Positions 45,690 to 57,215 of a stretch of DNA of 64,000 nucleotides are shown here, in pieces. Within the stretch, counting starts at the first letter, position 1; each line of letters opens with the position of its first letter. A model generated the notes under the pieces. The model was not told the origin of the DNA, did no database searches, and saw only the letters and a program-made list of their open reading frames with translations. Made by a program: the position numbers and the translations under genes. Source of the stretch: Ceratotherium simum simum (lineage: Eukaryota; Chordata; Mammalia; Perissodactyla; Rhinocerotidae); the NCBI RefSeq assembly GCF_000283155.1, contig NW_004454159.1, forward strand, positions 15,614,273 through 15,678,272. Direction: 5' to 3'.

Positions 45690-47394
45690 CCCACATAGAA
45701 CCAATAACATTAAGTAATGAACATTTTTTGTCCCATTGAACTGTGAGCTACTAGAAGGGATAGAGAGTTTGTATTCACTTTTCTATTCCCAGTGTCTAAG
45801 CCAGTGCCTGCAAGACACTCATATCACCCTAGGGGAAGCACCCAGGCAAAATTCTAGAACTTTATACATTAGGTGACTATATAATTTATCATTTATATCA
45901 GTATAGTTTTGAGAGTGAAAGGAGGCACTAAAATAATTTTATATTATTTTTGAAATATTTTTATTTCCAGATAAATTAGTTTTATGGAATTATGGTTAAG
46001 AAAAACTCCCCCGCCCAAATCTATTTTTTAAATGTTTCACCAAATTTAGATGCTGAAAAATCATAGGCCTTTTAAATTTTAACCCATTCCAGAACAGAAT
46101 ATCAATTCATATACCTATAAATAGAAATTCAATCATATATTCTTCTCATAAGTGGAGATATTCCAAAGCAAAGTTATAGAATTTCAAACTTCATCCAATA
46201 TATCATTTGAATTCTCATCATTTAATTTCTTTAATTCTTCCCTTGCTTTTGCAGGGATAAATCTCAATGTCTGTTTGCAAGCTTTGTTTTCAAAAATTCA
46301 GTTTACTAAAGTTTAAGTTTTTTGGTGCTGCATTTGTTGAATGCTTTTATTAAAGATTTTTAACTGATTAAAAAAATGGAACCATAATTTGTTTTCCAGT
46401 AATGGTCTATACTGTTGCAGAATATTTAGTCTGAAATTGTTCTCCAAAGGCTCAGCATTTCTAAAATCTGCCTGATGATGAGTAGCAGAGAGACAAACAG
46501 TTATGCTGAAATATTTGTTTCTATGCAACATGGTGTCAATAGGAAACAATCTGAAGTCCAGTTACTGTATATAATGTTACTTGTATATTTTAATTTTTTT
46601 GCTTCTATGTAGATTGACAATACATTTCAGCTTGTTTGGATGCATTATGCACCTCAACCAATTTCAAGTTAATTTCTGCTCCAAAAATGCTTTAATGGAT
46701 TAAGAACATTGTTTTTTACTATGATGCTCTGAACTACCAAAATCTCGAACTTCATTGTAACTATTGAATGGATATCTCTCCCAATAATGTCACTTTTGAC
46801 AGAATTAACTACTGAAAGCTTTACTTTCTTCCATGCATTGGGTGAAAAAAATGCAATCATTGTTAGAATTAACTAGTTTCTATTTCAAGCAACTGACAAT
46901 AGTGACGTAAAATTAACATCACTGAGCAATTTCCCTTTTGCTAATGCATTAACAGCCATCAATTCACTCTATGAACATACACAAGAAAATCTGAAGTCAT
47001 TATATAAGGAGCAAAATTAATATTGATGAAGAACAGTTATTTAATCTAAAGGAAAATTCATGTTTCTGGAGTGATACGCAAGTTGACCTTTGTAGCTACG
47101 TGTGTTAAATCATTGTCTTTTGTCACAGTCCTAAAACAACTAATAAATTTTGAAATGGTGAAGCTTCTTAAGCAGATATGCGTTCTCTGGTTTTTATACT
47201 GTCAGTGTTATCATTATTGTGCCATTGGAAGGTGGTAACTGTCCACAGACATTTTAAGTTAAACATATATCAACATTCTTGAGTAACAAAAATTATGTAT
47301 TCATTTTTTCATTAAATATGTGCTTTTGTTTTTTAAACTCACTGCTGTCAAAATGATTCAATTCAAAACTGAAAACATTAAAAAACAACAAAAT
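45690..47394. other. Non-coding DNA
   Basis: AT-rich. Minus frames at 46313-46549 and 46669-46860 have no motif. No confident repeat. Confidence 0.45.
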
Positions 47395-47640
47395 GGAGGC
47401 CAGCCCGGTGGCGCAAGCAGTTAAGTGTCCGCGCTCCGCTGCTGCGGCCCGGGGTTGGCCGGTTCGGATCTGAGGCACGCACCGACGCACCACTTGTTCA
47501 GCCATGCCGTGGCAGGCGTCCCAAATAAGTAGAGGAAGATGGGCATGGAAGTTAGCCTAGGGCTAGTCTTCCTCAGCAAAAAAAGAGGAGGATTGGCAGA
47601 TGTTAGCGCATGGCTGATCTCACAAAAAAAATAAATAAAA
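47395..47640 (+). mobile_element. ERE-type SINE, copy 12, well preserved
   Basis: GGAGGCCAGCCCGGTGGCGCAAGC head and CpG-rich GTCCGCGCTCCGCTGCTGCGG. The B-box GGTTCGGATC lies near 47461-47470. It ends with GTTAGCGCATGGCTGATC and an (AAAT)n-like tail. Together with copies 5 and 7 it keeps more CpGs than the others. Confidence 0.95.
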
Positions 47641-47999
47641 ACAAAATTAATAATTTTAGATTTCAGCACAGAATAAATGGCCAAATCACTGCAGCAAGAA
47701 GATGCTACAGGACCGCTGAGTCTTTATTTCACTAACTCCTGCCTCTAATTCCCACTTTTACCCCTGACCCTCCCATGGCTGGCTTTGTAACTTCTTACCT
47801 CTTGGTAGGCTGAGACACCAAGTGGTCAGCAGGAAAAGTAGTGTCAGATACTTTCCTCACCAATTCTTGGAATCTTCTTTAGAAGAAAGAAGACAAAAAT
47901 ATAAATCCAAAATTATGCACAATTCATTGAAGGAAGCCTGTGCATGTGTGAGGCCCTGAATCTTAAGCATCATTAGCTTCACAGTAAATCCGCCTCTGG
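47641..47999. other. Non-coding DNA
   Basis: Nothing recognised. Confidence 0.45.
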
Positions 48000-48175
48000 G
48001 AGCTAGCCAAGCAGAGGATAGGGTTGGGAGTGTACTCCAGGCAGAGGAAACAGCAACTACCAGTACTCTGATGATTGACAGAGAATGTAACGAGAGATGA
48101 GGATGCTGAGAAGAGCAGGAACCAGATCATGTAAAAATTTATAATCCACAGTAAGGAACTGAATAGGATGAAAGA
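48000..48175 (-). mobile_element. L2 LINE fragment
   Basis: ACTCCAGGCAGAGGAAACAGCAACTACC, then GAACCAGATCATGTAAAAATTTATAA, is antisense L2. Confidence 0.7.
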
Positions 48176-48762
48176 ATAAATAAATGAAGGAAGGAGTGAA
48201 TTAATAGGAAACTAATTGTTTTGTGCTTTTTTTCTCCCCAGGGAGAGGATGTGCTAGGATTCACTGAGCGTCAGAGGTGTCTCAGAGAATGGCGGAATCA
48301 GGCCTGAGGCACTGACGCTGATGCCCCATCTCGCGGGATATCGAGAGATCTACAGGCGCTGGCAGGGGAGTCATGGATGAGAAACACCTGGGTGCCGTGT
48401 GCGGAAGGCCCTTCTTCCCAGGATCATGTGTAAGGAGTTTGGCTCACACCACCTATCATGAAATGCCCAGTGCTTGTGGACTCCTCCACCTCTCCCCAGC
48501 CCCACATCAGTCACAGTGCAGTGGCACCTCACCCTAGAGGTCCAGCTAGGTGCGAGAGAACATGCTCTGGCCCAAACGCTGTGCAAGGGAGTGATGCTGG
48601 CCCTGATATCAGTTCCCCTACCTTAAACCCAGCACATATGGGGTTAAAACCAAAAGCACGCACCTCCTTTCCCAGCTTCTGTAAGTTACATTCACATGTA
48701 AATACCCGTTTTTTTTAACCTTTGTATCCCTGAATTTCATAAGGCAAATGGAGGTTACAAAT
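48176..48762. other. GC-richer non-coding segment with CpG cluster
   Basis: 48260-48420 holds an unusual cluster of CpGs (TGAGCGTCAGAG, GACGCTGATG, CTCGCGGGATATCGAG, GGCGCTGG, GTGCCGTGTGCGG) in a CpG-poor window. No promoter, exon or retroviral gene can be assigned. Opposed frames at 48371-48718 shadow each other. Confidence 0.4.
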
Positions 48763-49387
48763 TGTTAAAGCCCAGGTGGCCTCATACTGGGGCTCACACT
48801 GAAGTTTGGCTAATTACGGGTCCTTTGAAGTTTTGCTACGGGGAAACTGATATCCAGAAAACATCAAGAAGCTGAAGATTTCCCAACTCCTTGGCTTTCT
48901 GGTGCCAAAATCCACCATTCATCATAGAGGCAGACAACCAAGGACACCCACCTGCAGTTTCCCTTCTCTCAACCAAAGGCAGGCTGGTGGGAGGGCACCG
49001 GCCTGCAAAGCCACAGCTCCCTCTCCCCTCTCTAAAACCTTGTAAACTTTGTAATTGTTAATTGGTAGCAGTTTCCTTCCTCTCCCCAGGGCCCAATTTC
49101 GGGTGGGGTGGGCAGATTGATCAATGGAAACGCTGGACCTTCTACTGTAGATAGAGACAACAGCGGGCTTGGTGCCAGAATGTCCGGGACCCTCACATAA
49201 TTGCCCACCAGATATCTGACAATACATTGTTTCCCATGGATTATGCTTTTAAAAACCCTAGCTACTAACACTTCAGCAGGACAGTGGGTTTTGAGGCAGT
49301 GGCCTCTCACATCCTCATTTTGCTAGCAAAATTTAAAAAATTACTCTCTCTTTTCCTCAATCCCTTGTCATTGTGTTCATTGATTCA
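48763..49387 (+). mobile_element. Probable ERV1-like LTR
   Basis: Starts near TGTTAAAGCCCAGG and ends near TTCATTGATTCA. The 3' third shows a TATA-like GCTTTTAAAAACCC near 49247, GAGGCAGTGGCCTCTCACATCC, then TTTTGCTAGCAAAATTTAAAAAATTACTC. A TGG lies 6 bp past the proposed end, where a primer-binding site would begin. The match there is too poor to call. No gag, pol or env frame follows. Confidence 0.55.
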
Positions 49388-50384
49388 GCTATGGTGACAA
49401 GGTCCCATTTTTTTTCAGCAACAGAAGAGACTGCTGGAAACCAGAACGGGAGATTTAACTGCATATGCTTGAGCCAAAAAACTATAGCCTTCTAGGAGTC
49501 CGGAGGACCCAGGGTAGTGACCAGGGCTTCTGGCACAGAATCCTGGACCCACAATCTGACATCTGCCAAGGTCTAAGGCCTCAGCAACCTGAACATGCTG
49601 TTCCATTGCACATCCTCCGGGCCGGTTCCTCCTAGCAGCTGTGAGGTGTCCAGAATTTGTCCAAGGAGACTATCTCTGCCTGTTCCTCAAGCATTTGCCT
49701 TGAAGAGCAGCCTCAGGGCAGCATTACTCTGTTTCTGACCCAGACTATCTATCAGCACCCTGCAATGGGGGAACTGGCTCCTTCACTCAATCCCCTCCAT
49801 CAGGAAACATTCTCTCTTTTTTAATACCATGAGGTATGATGAGGGATACCATGGGCTGGGGCCTGGTCAGGTAGGTGGAGTGTGGGGTTTCCCAGGAACG
49901 GCCTGGGAGTAAGAAAAAAGAGAAAGATCTCTTATTTCATCCAAAGGCAGCCATCTAATTGCACCCACATATAGAAATCTAAGCTGTTGGATGGTTCAGA
50001 GTCATGCACAGCCATGACGGCTCTTACTCTCCATTTTCTCATCTGCAGAGGGTGAGAATTGGACTAAGACTGCTTATGCCTCTAAAATTTAATTCCAAAA
50101 CTCTTTGAAAACATTCTCCTTTCCTTATATTGACTTTGAGATTGGTGGGGAGAAGTTTTCCATAGCTCCCTAACTCCAGGGTGAATTTTAGCTTGTTTTA
50201 CTGTGATATCTTTTCTAGTATTAGGATGCAGTGTTATCCAATCATTTGTTTTTATGACGTTTTATGACATATTTATATCTTGACTTCCTCTTTCAACTAC
50301 AGCCTCCATAACAGTAGTGGCAAGGACTTATTCATCTCTGCACTCCCCAAAGTGACAAGAAAAGTGCCCAATATATGTCTATGG
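49388..50384. other. Non-coding DNA, possibly decayed ERV leader
   Basis: Sits downstream of the LTR-like segment and is GC-richer than average. I could not recognise any retroviral gene. The minus frame at 49415-49606 has no motif. Confidence 0.35.
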
Positions 50385-50830
50385 TATCGGAAAGCCTTTG
50401 CTGCCTGACAAACCAAAACTTAGTGGTTAAAACAACAAACATTTACTATTTCTCACAATTCAGCGGGTTGACTTGGTATTTCCTCCAGTGTGGACTGGCT
50501 TGGTCTAGAACGGCCTCACTCACGTGTCTTGTGGTTGGCACAGTGCTCAGTCTAGGAGACTTCAGCAGGGATGGCTGGTATGGCCTCCCTCCTTATGGTC
50601 TCTTCACCTTCAGAAGAGGCTAGTCCAGGCTTATGCACATGATAGAAGAAATGTTCCCAGCAGCAAAAGAGGTGAAGCTCCAATCTACAGGAACTTTTCA
50701 CTCCTCTGCTTGAATCATGTTTACTAATATTGATCACAAGCAGCCCCATGACCACGCCCAGATTCACAGGGTGGAAGAAGACTACCTCATGTTGAGATGA
50801 ATTTCTTTTAGTCTACTCTGTCCACTACAG
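50385..50830 (-). mobile_element. MaLR-like LTR fragment
   Basis: CTTAGTGGTTAAAACAACAAACATTTACTATTTCTCACAATTCAG is the antisense 3' end style of MaLR-related LTRs. GGGATGGCTGGTATGGCCTCCC and further diverged text follow to about 50830. Confidence 0.5.
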
Positions 50831-51129
50831 CAACAATTCTGAATTCATATTTCTACTCCACCCTGTAGGTGACACTGAAGCAGGAATGCAAGGATTTTCC
50901 ACTATATCTCTCTGTCCCTGACTTGGTTAGAACTATAGGTTTGTGGGAAAGTAAAAGTGAAAAACTATGAAAAATGTGGCTCTGCTTGTAGGTTAGCTGG
51001 AGAATAGGAAAGAAACATTTCCCCCTTGTGAATATCTCCAGTATTATAAATACCATTTTTAAATATTCCCTTTTATACCACCAAGGTTTTTTAGTTTGGA
51101 ATGGTGTGAAGAGTATACATATTGGTGTT

Positions 51130-51320
51130 TTTTGGATCATGATTTGAATTTTATCTAGGCCACTTACCAGCATGCAACCTTGAGAAAAATACTTAAACAT
51201 TTACCCTCAGTTTTCTAATTTATTGAATGAGATAAATATACCTCAGAAGACTGCTCTGAGAACAAAACAATGTAACATATATGCTTCACACACATTAAAC
51301 ACTCAAAAGTTGATTTCTTT
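51130..51320 (+). mobile_element. MIR SINE
   Basis: GGCCACTTACCAGCATGCAACCTTGAGAAAAATACTTAAAC, then TCAGTTTTCTAATTTATTGAATGAGATAA, is the plus-strand MIR core. Confidence 0.8.
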
Positions 51321-51454
51321 CTTTCCTTTCTTATACTTTCTTTGATTTATACAGTATTATGTACTTTTTGGAAAGAAATTAGTTTTTAATTCCTAAAGTT
51401 TTAAAGCACTATGTCGATAGCTAACACACACACGTATGTATGTGTATATGTATA

Positions 51455-51690
51455 GAGTAACACTGTTATAGCTCTTACCAGGTTCCAAGTGCTGTTCTAA
51501 TGTGCCATTAAAAATAATTCACTTAAACCTCACAAAAGACCCATGAGGTTGGTACTGTTACCACAATTCAACACAGAAGAAAACTGGAGACAGACATGTT
51601 TTTTACACCTGGTAAGAAATAAAGCTGAAATTCTAACCCACAGCAGTGTGTCTCCTGATATGTCTTCCTAACCACCGTACTAAGCTGCCA
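51455..51690 (-). mobile_element. MIR SINE
   Basis: CCAAGTGCTGTTCTAATGTGCC, AACCTCACAAAAGACCCATGAGGTTGGTACTGTTACC and ACTGGAGACAGAC give an antisense MIR. It lies tail to tail with the preceding plus-strand MIR. Confidence 0.85.
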
Positions 51691-51782
51691 CTCTATGACA
51701 AAGATTCACTGCAGCTATAATTTATAAAATGCCTTTTAAAAATTCATCTATTATATTAATTAAACTAAAATGTGATTGTGTT

Positions 51783-52005
51783 AAACAAACACCTAAATAA
51801 AGAAAACAGATTGGTGGTTACCAGAGGGGAAGGGGATGGGGGGAGAGTGAAAGGGGTAAAGGGGCACACATGTATGGTGATGCATGAAAACTAGACTTTT
51901 GATGGTGAACATGACACAGTCTATACCAAAGCTGAAATATAATAATCTATATCTGAAATTTATATGTCATATATAAACCAATGTGACCTCAATAAAATAA
52001 TTTTT
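51783..52005 (+). mobile_element. 5'-truncated L1 3' UTR with 17-bp TSD
   Basis: GATTGGTGGTTACCAGAGGGGAAGGGGATGGGGGGAG, then CACATGTATGGTGATGCATGAAAACTAGAC and AATGTGACCTCAATAAAATAA, is the L1 3' UTR. The perfect duplication TAAAATGTGATTGTGTT lies at 51766-51782 and 52006-52022. The insertion is about 223 bp and has no long poly-A tail. Confidence 0.9.
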
Positions 52006-52345
52006 TAAAATGTGATTGTGTTTATTTTTAAATAATTAGCAGATATTTTCCCATATACTTGAACTTATTCCCCCTAACAAAATAGTTTTGTTTTAGAAGA
52101 AAAATCTAGAAAAGGAAATACCATCCACATTGAACTGCTTGTTCTCATAAAATTGTTTTGGGAGATTGCCTAAATTTAAGAAAAATTTCACAGTATTACA
52201 GTTTTAGTTCTACAATGTCTTGCAGTTAAGAATACATAATGTTCTAAGCTTGCCCTAACAATGATGGGTTGATTATAGAAGAAGAATAAGCTCAAGAAAA
52301 TAGCTCAACCCCAGCAAACTTTTGGAATTAAAAATAGGTAGTCAT

Positions 52346-52591
52346 GGGGCTGGCCCGGTGGTGTAGTGGTTAAGTTCACATGCTCCACTTCAGCGACCCA
52401 GGGTTCACAGTTTCGGATCCTGGATGCAGACCTATGCACCACTTATGAAGCCATGCTGTGGCAGGAATCCTACATAAAATAGAGGAAGATGGGCACAGAT
52501 GTTAGCTCAGGGCCAATCTTCCTCAGCAAAAAGAGGAGGATTGGCGATGGATAGTAGTTCAGGGTTAATCTTCCTTACCAAGAAAAAAAAA
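52346..52591 (+). mobile_element. ERE-type SINE, copy 13, with 16-bp TSD
   Basis: GGGGCTGGCCCGGTGGTG head, B-box-like GTTTCGGATCC and two terminal modules. The duplication AAAAATAGGTAGTCAT (52330-52345) and AAAAATAAGTAGTCAT (52592-52607) differs at one base. Confidence 0.95.
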
Positions 52592-52607
52592 AAAAATAAG
52601 TAGTCAT

Positions 52608-53429
52608 TTTGAAAAGGACAAGAACATAGTAAAATATTCCAAAGGTTAAAGGCAAATTTTGTTCTACCTAAAATAGTCATGCTTTATCACACAGTTCCAA
52701 ATATTACCTAGCATCCAAAATTGTATAGCCCTTTTAATTCTATTTGCGTTTGTGAAAAGCTAAGAACACACTCAACAGGCATTTTGATAGAGATGTACAA
52801 TACATTTGTTTTAGGAAAGAAATTCTTTCTTACAGAGAATTCAATTCAGCATTAACTAACAAAACTGAGTGAACTAGATATATTCACGTAATTCAATACT
52901 GAAAACATATGATAGTGGGAAAAATCCAGCATCTCTCACTTTATGGAGGACAGGACACATTGTCTTTCTCTAGACTGCTTCCTAGTTTCCCAAGATTTCA
53001 TTTTCTGACACCTCTGTTCACTTCACTGAATGTTTCGTGCCTTTCCCTGGCTTAACTGAACACTACTTACTCTGCAACTCTATGCCCTAGTTACCTCAAG
53101 GGTGAGGTTGAGACAAGAGTGGTAGTCTTCTTGCTTAGAATTGCTATTTCTTTCTAGATCACTGCCCATGCCTCATGCTAAAATCTCTGCATTTCCAAGC
53201 TTCTATTACTCACTTACACAGCATAATACCCTCCTATATTTCTGTCCTGGACATACCCTATATTTTGGGCAGTTGGCTCAACACTCCCCTCTTTAGTCTC
53301 TGTTACTGTTCTGTGCATAGGATGACTCGTGCAACATCTGCTCTCTAAGCTATTCACTCCTTCAGTTCCAGGAATCTTCAGTTCCACCCTACTGTAGCTA
53401 CTCACACACATCCTCACTTTCAACCCAGA
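52608..53429. other. Non-coding DNA
   Basis: Nothing confidently recognised. The frame at 53214-53423 (minus) has no motif. Confidence 0.4.
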
Positions 53430-53555
53430 ATACCCTAAAGAATAAGTTCCTTGAGGACAGGGACAATATCTCTCGGGTTGAACACTGTGTCATCAACAAT
53501 TAGCATAGTATCTGGTGCATATTAGATGCCTAACTAAATAGTTATTAAATAAACG
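53430..53555 (+). mobile_element. Possible L2/CR1-like 3' end
   Basis: GAATAAGTTCCTTGAGGACAGGGACAATATC, then TAGCATAGTATCTGGTGCATATTAG and GTTATTAAATAAACGAA, has the L2-like 3' end layout. Confidence 0.5.
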
Positions 53556-54299
53556 AATACATTAATCACATCATATCAGGAAATCTTAAACTCCAACATA
53601 TCATCCTTTCATCTCTTCTCTTTCCAGCTCTCTTAGGACCCAAATTCCTCTATCCATTTTACATCACAAAGACCAATATCCCCATCCTTTCTCTATTTCC
53701 TCCTGATCTCTCAGCCATCCTCTATGTTTCACATATTTTACTGACCAGTAACCAATAGGATGAACCTCTTCTCACCAAACTCTCCTCTCTATTACATGCC
53801 CATTCCTACTCAGTACATAGTCATAAAGCAGATCGCTGAATCATGCAGTGTTAATGACACTGCTTCTTCCACCACTGCTGTATAAGAACAAGAAATTTTA
53901 AGATGTGGTCCTAGGAGTTAGTATTGAGAGTTGGGGTGAAACTTAAAAATCCACAAAAATGTGCACTTCTGATCATGAGCATCTACAAAATAAAATGGCA
54001 ATAGAATAATTAGCTGCATATTCATTCATAAGACTCTTAATGAGAGCCTACTCAGTGCTAGAAATTCAACCAAATTTTGAGGACATGAAGAAAATATATG
54101 TCCTTCTGCTTTGAAGAATTTGCTCATAGTCTATTAATGAGATAGACATTCAGACTTGATTCTCTCACTCACTTTGTCCTGTAATACAACATGTTGTGAA
54201 GATGGAAATTTTGACAGGAGTATAAATATGGTGTAAATTATAGGACATCATAGAGATTATGAAATACATTTTATTTTATGTAAATAAATTTGTGTTAAG
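53556..54299. other. Non-coding DNA
   Basis: Nothing recognised. Confidence 0.45.
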
Positions 54300-54313
54300 A
54301 AGTCTGAGAATAA

Positions 54314-54562
54314 GGGGCCGGCCTGGTGGCATAATGGTTAAATTCTCTCCCTCTGCTTTGGCGGTCCAGGGTTCACAGGCTCAGATCCCAGGCATGGACC
54401 TATGCACTGCTAATCAAGCCATGCTGTGGCAGGTGTCCCATATACAAAATAGAGGAAGATGGGCATGGATGTTAGCTCAGGGCCAATTTTCCTCAGCAAA
54501 AAGAGGAGGATTGGCAACAGATGTTAGCTCAGGGTTGCTCTTCCTCATCAAAAAAAAAAAAA
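54314..54562 (+). mobile_element. ERE-type SINE, copy 14, with TSD
   Basis: GGGGCCGGCCTGGTGGC head, two terminal modules and a poly-A tail. The flanks AAGTCTGAGAATAA (54300-54313) and AAGTCTGAGAATGAA (54563-54577) are the target-site duplication. The 103-codon frame at 54259-54570 is SINE-derived. Confidence 0.95.
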
Positions 54563-54577
54563 AAGTCTGAGAATGAA

Positions 54578-55102
54578 AGACATACTAAATTGCCAATACA
54601 TTTTTTTATTGAGAAGAGATAATTATAAATACTTTAAAACCAATAACATGAAGCATTAATATTATTGTTTAATAAATATTTAAAGTTAATAAATAATTTT
54701 ATTTAAAGTTAATAAATAATATTATTTACTATCAAATCCTGTTCACTCACTATCAAATCCTAAGAGCTGAAGTCTATATTCACCTTGCAAAGGCCATTCT
54801 AGAATTCTGTGACAAGACTACAGCCTAGAGCAAGTTAGGAACTAAATAAATACTTGTTCCCGTCACACTTCCTGTTTGTTATTTGGTGCTGTCGCAGGGT
54901 ACCTAAGGGAATGAAATTTGGTTTAGAAAGAAAAGCAATTATCAGAGTGTGAAGTTCACAAAAATTTTGAGTAGTGCAAAGTTGAGAAGTTAAGGCTATA
55001 AGTTAGGAATCTCACCAGGACCAGTAGGAGTTCTTTGGTCAATGGGTGGTTAATTATAGGAGGCATTAAACCACTTAGTCCCTTCTTACCGAGATTTTGT
55101 TA
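54578..55102. other. Non-coding DNA with two short tandem duplications
   Basis: ATTTAAAGTTAATAAATAAT occurs at 54678-54697 and 54701-54720 (period 23). ACTATCAAATCCT occurs at 54728-54740 and 54749-54761 (period 21). Otherwise nothing recognised. Confidence 0.7.
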
Positions 55103-55350
55103 TTTAAATATAATCTAATTAAATATAATAAATTATATATATTATATATAATATAAATATATTTTGTATATTTATATATATTATATATTATATATTTATA
55201 ACATATTTTATATATTTATATATTATATATATTTTATGATATATATTATGTAATTTATAATATATTATATATATTTTATGATATTATATAATTTATAATA
55301 TATTATATATATTATATATACAATATATAATTATTATATTATATATATGT
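55103..55350. repeat. AT-only low-complexity tract
   Basis: About 250 bp made almost only of A and T, dominated by TATATA and TTATAATATATTATA motifs. A longer unit (ATATTTTATGATAT followed by AATTTATAATATATTAT) recurs with a period of roughly 45-50 bp. It is highly self-complementary. Confidence 0.95.
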
Positions 55351-55942
55351 TATGTATCACGCACCAGAAATGCCCTATTATTCTTTGGCTTTTTGAATCA
55401 ATGATTTCGAAGCCACTGATACTCTCCAACCCATTCACAGTACCAAACTATTTTTTTCCCAGAAATTTGAACAAAACATCTCCCCTTTACTATATAAAAA
55501 AATGGATATTAACATGGTCACATCAAATCTGTCACAGCTTAGTGAAGTTAAATATCCCTGGGATATGTAACGTTTCATCAGGAAGTTGGAGGAAGTGAAG
55601 TTAATATTATCAGCAAGAAACTTAAACCAAAAGGAAAAAAAAAGTGAAGTTGCCTCAACAAAATTCCTTCAAGGACTGGTTCTTGATGGGCGAGTTGCTG
55701 AGGAAGATATCAGAACCTCCAAATGAAATCGTCTTAGAAATGCCTTCTTTAATTAAATTAAATTAAAATGTCCCATTGGCTTGAAAATTTGGCTTAACAC
55801 AGAAATTTTTTTCAGAGTTTTCCTCAGCTTTACACCAGATAGAACCAAACAAAGGCCCACAAGGATGCTCCTGAGGCCAACTCTTGAAAACCACGCATAG
55901 AATCTAACAGACAGGTAAGGTCCAACCAACCCAGATAGTATT
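55351..55942. other. Non-coding DNA
   Basis: The frame at 55347-55598 has no motif. Nothing else recognised. Confidence 0.4.
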
Positions 55943-56511
55943 TGTGATATTGTGGGTTTTGATAATAAATATGTATTTGGTCTTTGTCCTTGTTTCTGGT
56001 ACAGAGCTCCTAATACTCTTGGAATTTCCTAAGTGATGAGAGCTATAAAGGTGTCTTTTGTTGTGTTAGTGAGATGACATTTGGACTGCACCTATGGATG
56101 GGGGCTGGTTGCCAGTGGGGCCTACCATGTGACTAGAGGGTTGGAACTTTCAGTCCCATCACCCCCACCCCCACCGCAGAGCAGGGAAGAGGGCCCTGGA
56201 AGTTGAATCAATCACCAATGGCCAATGACTTAATCAACCATGACTATGTAATGAAGCCTCCATAAAAACCCCCCAAAAATGGGGTTTGGAGAGCTTCCAG
56301 GTTGACGAACACATGAAGGTGCTGGGAGAGTGGTGCATGGAAGCTCTGAGCCATTTCCCCATTGCCTTGTGCATTCTTCCATCTGGCTGTTCCTGAGTTA
56401 TATCTTTTATAATAAAACAGTAATCCAGTAAGTAAAATGTTTCTCTCAGTTCTGTGAGCCACTCTAGCAAATTAATCAAACCCATGGAGGGAGTCGTTGT
56501 GATAAATAAAT
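55943..56511 (+). mobile_element. Outer LTR, 5' portion
   Basis: CACCAATGGCCAATGACTTAATCAACCATGACTATGTAATGAAGCCTCCATAAAAACC (56213-56271) is a typical LTR promoter region with a TATA-like CATAAAAACC. It is followed by CTGGCTGTTCCTGAGTTATATC, TTTTATAATAAAACAGTAATCC and CTGTGAGCCACTCTAGCAAATTAATC (polyadenylation and R region). It continues at 57000 after a second LTR. The precise 5' end is approximate. Confidence 0.78.
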
Positions 56512-56999
56512 GAAAAGTAACAGGATATATTGCAGTATATGAGGAAGCCATTTGGTTTAAAACTAATTCTGCCTGACCTTGTGTTTCCAAAACGGCCTGA
56601 TGTGGCCTGTTGAGCATGCACTGTACATCTGCTTTAAATATTTACCATGTCCCAGAGACAGGAAGGATGCCCTTAAAGATAGGGATGTAACTTCCCCCAT
56701 ATTGGCATTTCCTTTAGGATAAGCATCTCTCCCTAACTAAGGATTAATTACTGACCTGCTTGTGACCTTGTGACCACTCACCTTGTGACCACCAACCTGC
56801 TGTGTTCACCGATCTGCTGTGCCAGCAAAGCAATCTCGTGACTATGGTTAAAAAGACATTCCTGTCATATATGATGTATGCTCTTTGTTCCAAGACGGTA
56901 TATAACCACTCTGTACACCCTACTTCTTTAGTGCTCTTGCTTCCTTGGGGAAGGACGGCCTTGGGCTAGTCCTCAGATCTGTATATATACAGCAGCATA
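56512..56999 (+). mobile_element. Inner LTR nested in the outer LTR
   Basis: GAAGCCATTTGGTTTAAAACTAATTCTGCCTGACC and CCAAAACGGCCTGATGTGGCC are characteristic of ERV1-type LTRs. GACGGTATATAACCACTCTG (56894-56913) is the TATA region. It ends in a U5-like stretch with a CTGTATATATACAG palindrome at 56979-56992. A GTAACA motif near 56516 and again at 57000 may mark the integration site. Confidence 0.7.
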
Positions 57000-57215
57000 G
57001 GTAACAACCTGGACTCGCAATTGGAGTCTGAAGGTGGGGGTGGGGGGCAATCTTGTAGGACAGAGCCCTTAACCTGTGGGATCTGACACTTTCTCAGGGT
57101 AGATAGTGTCACAAATTGAGTTGAACTGTAGGACACCCAGCTGGTGTTGGAGAATTGTTTGGTGGTGTACGAAAATCCCTCCAAACACACATTGGAATTG
57201 ATGACCAGAATTGTT
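57000..57215 (+). mobile_element. Outer LTR, 3' portion
   Basis: GTAACAACCTGGACTCGCAATTGGAGTCTGAAG, GCCCTTAACCTGTGGGATCTGACAC and GTTGAACTGTAGGACACCCAGCTGGTG are the continuation expected downstream of the AGCAAATTAATC region of the outer LTR. Confidence 0.72.

Noticed and set aside
49393..49412. Possible retroviral primer-binding site after the LTR-like segment
   Set aside because: Only the leading TGG and partial similarity are present; no downstream gag-like sequence supports it.
56234..56617. 127-codon minus-strand frame
   Set aside because: It lies antisense across two LTRs and carries no retroviral or cellular motif.
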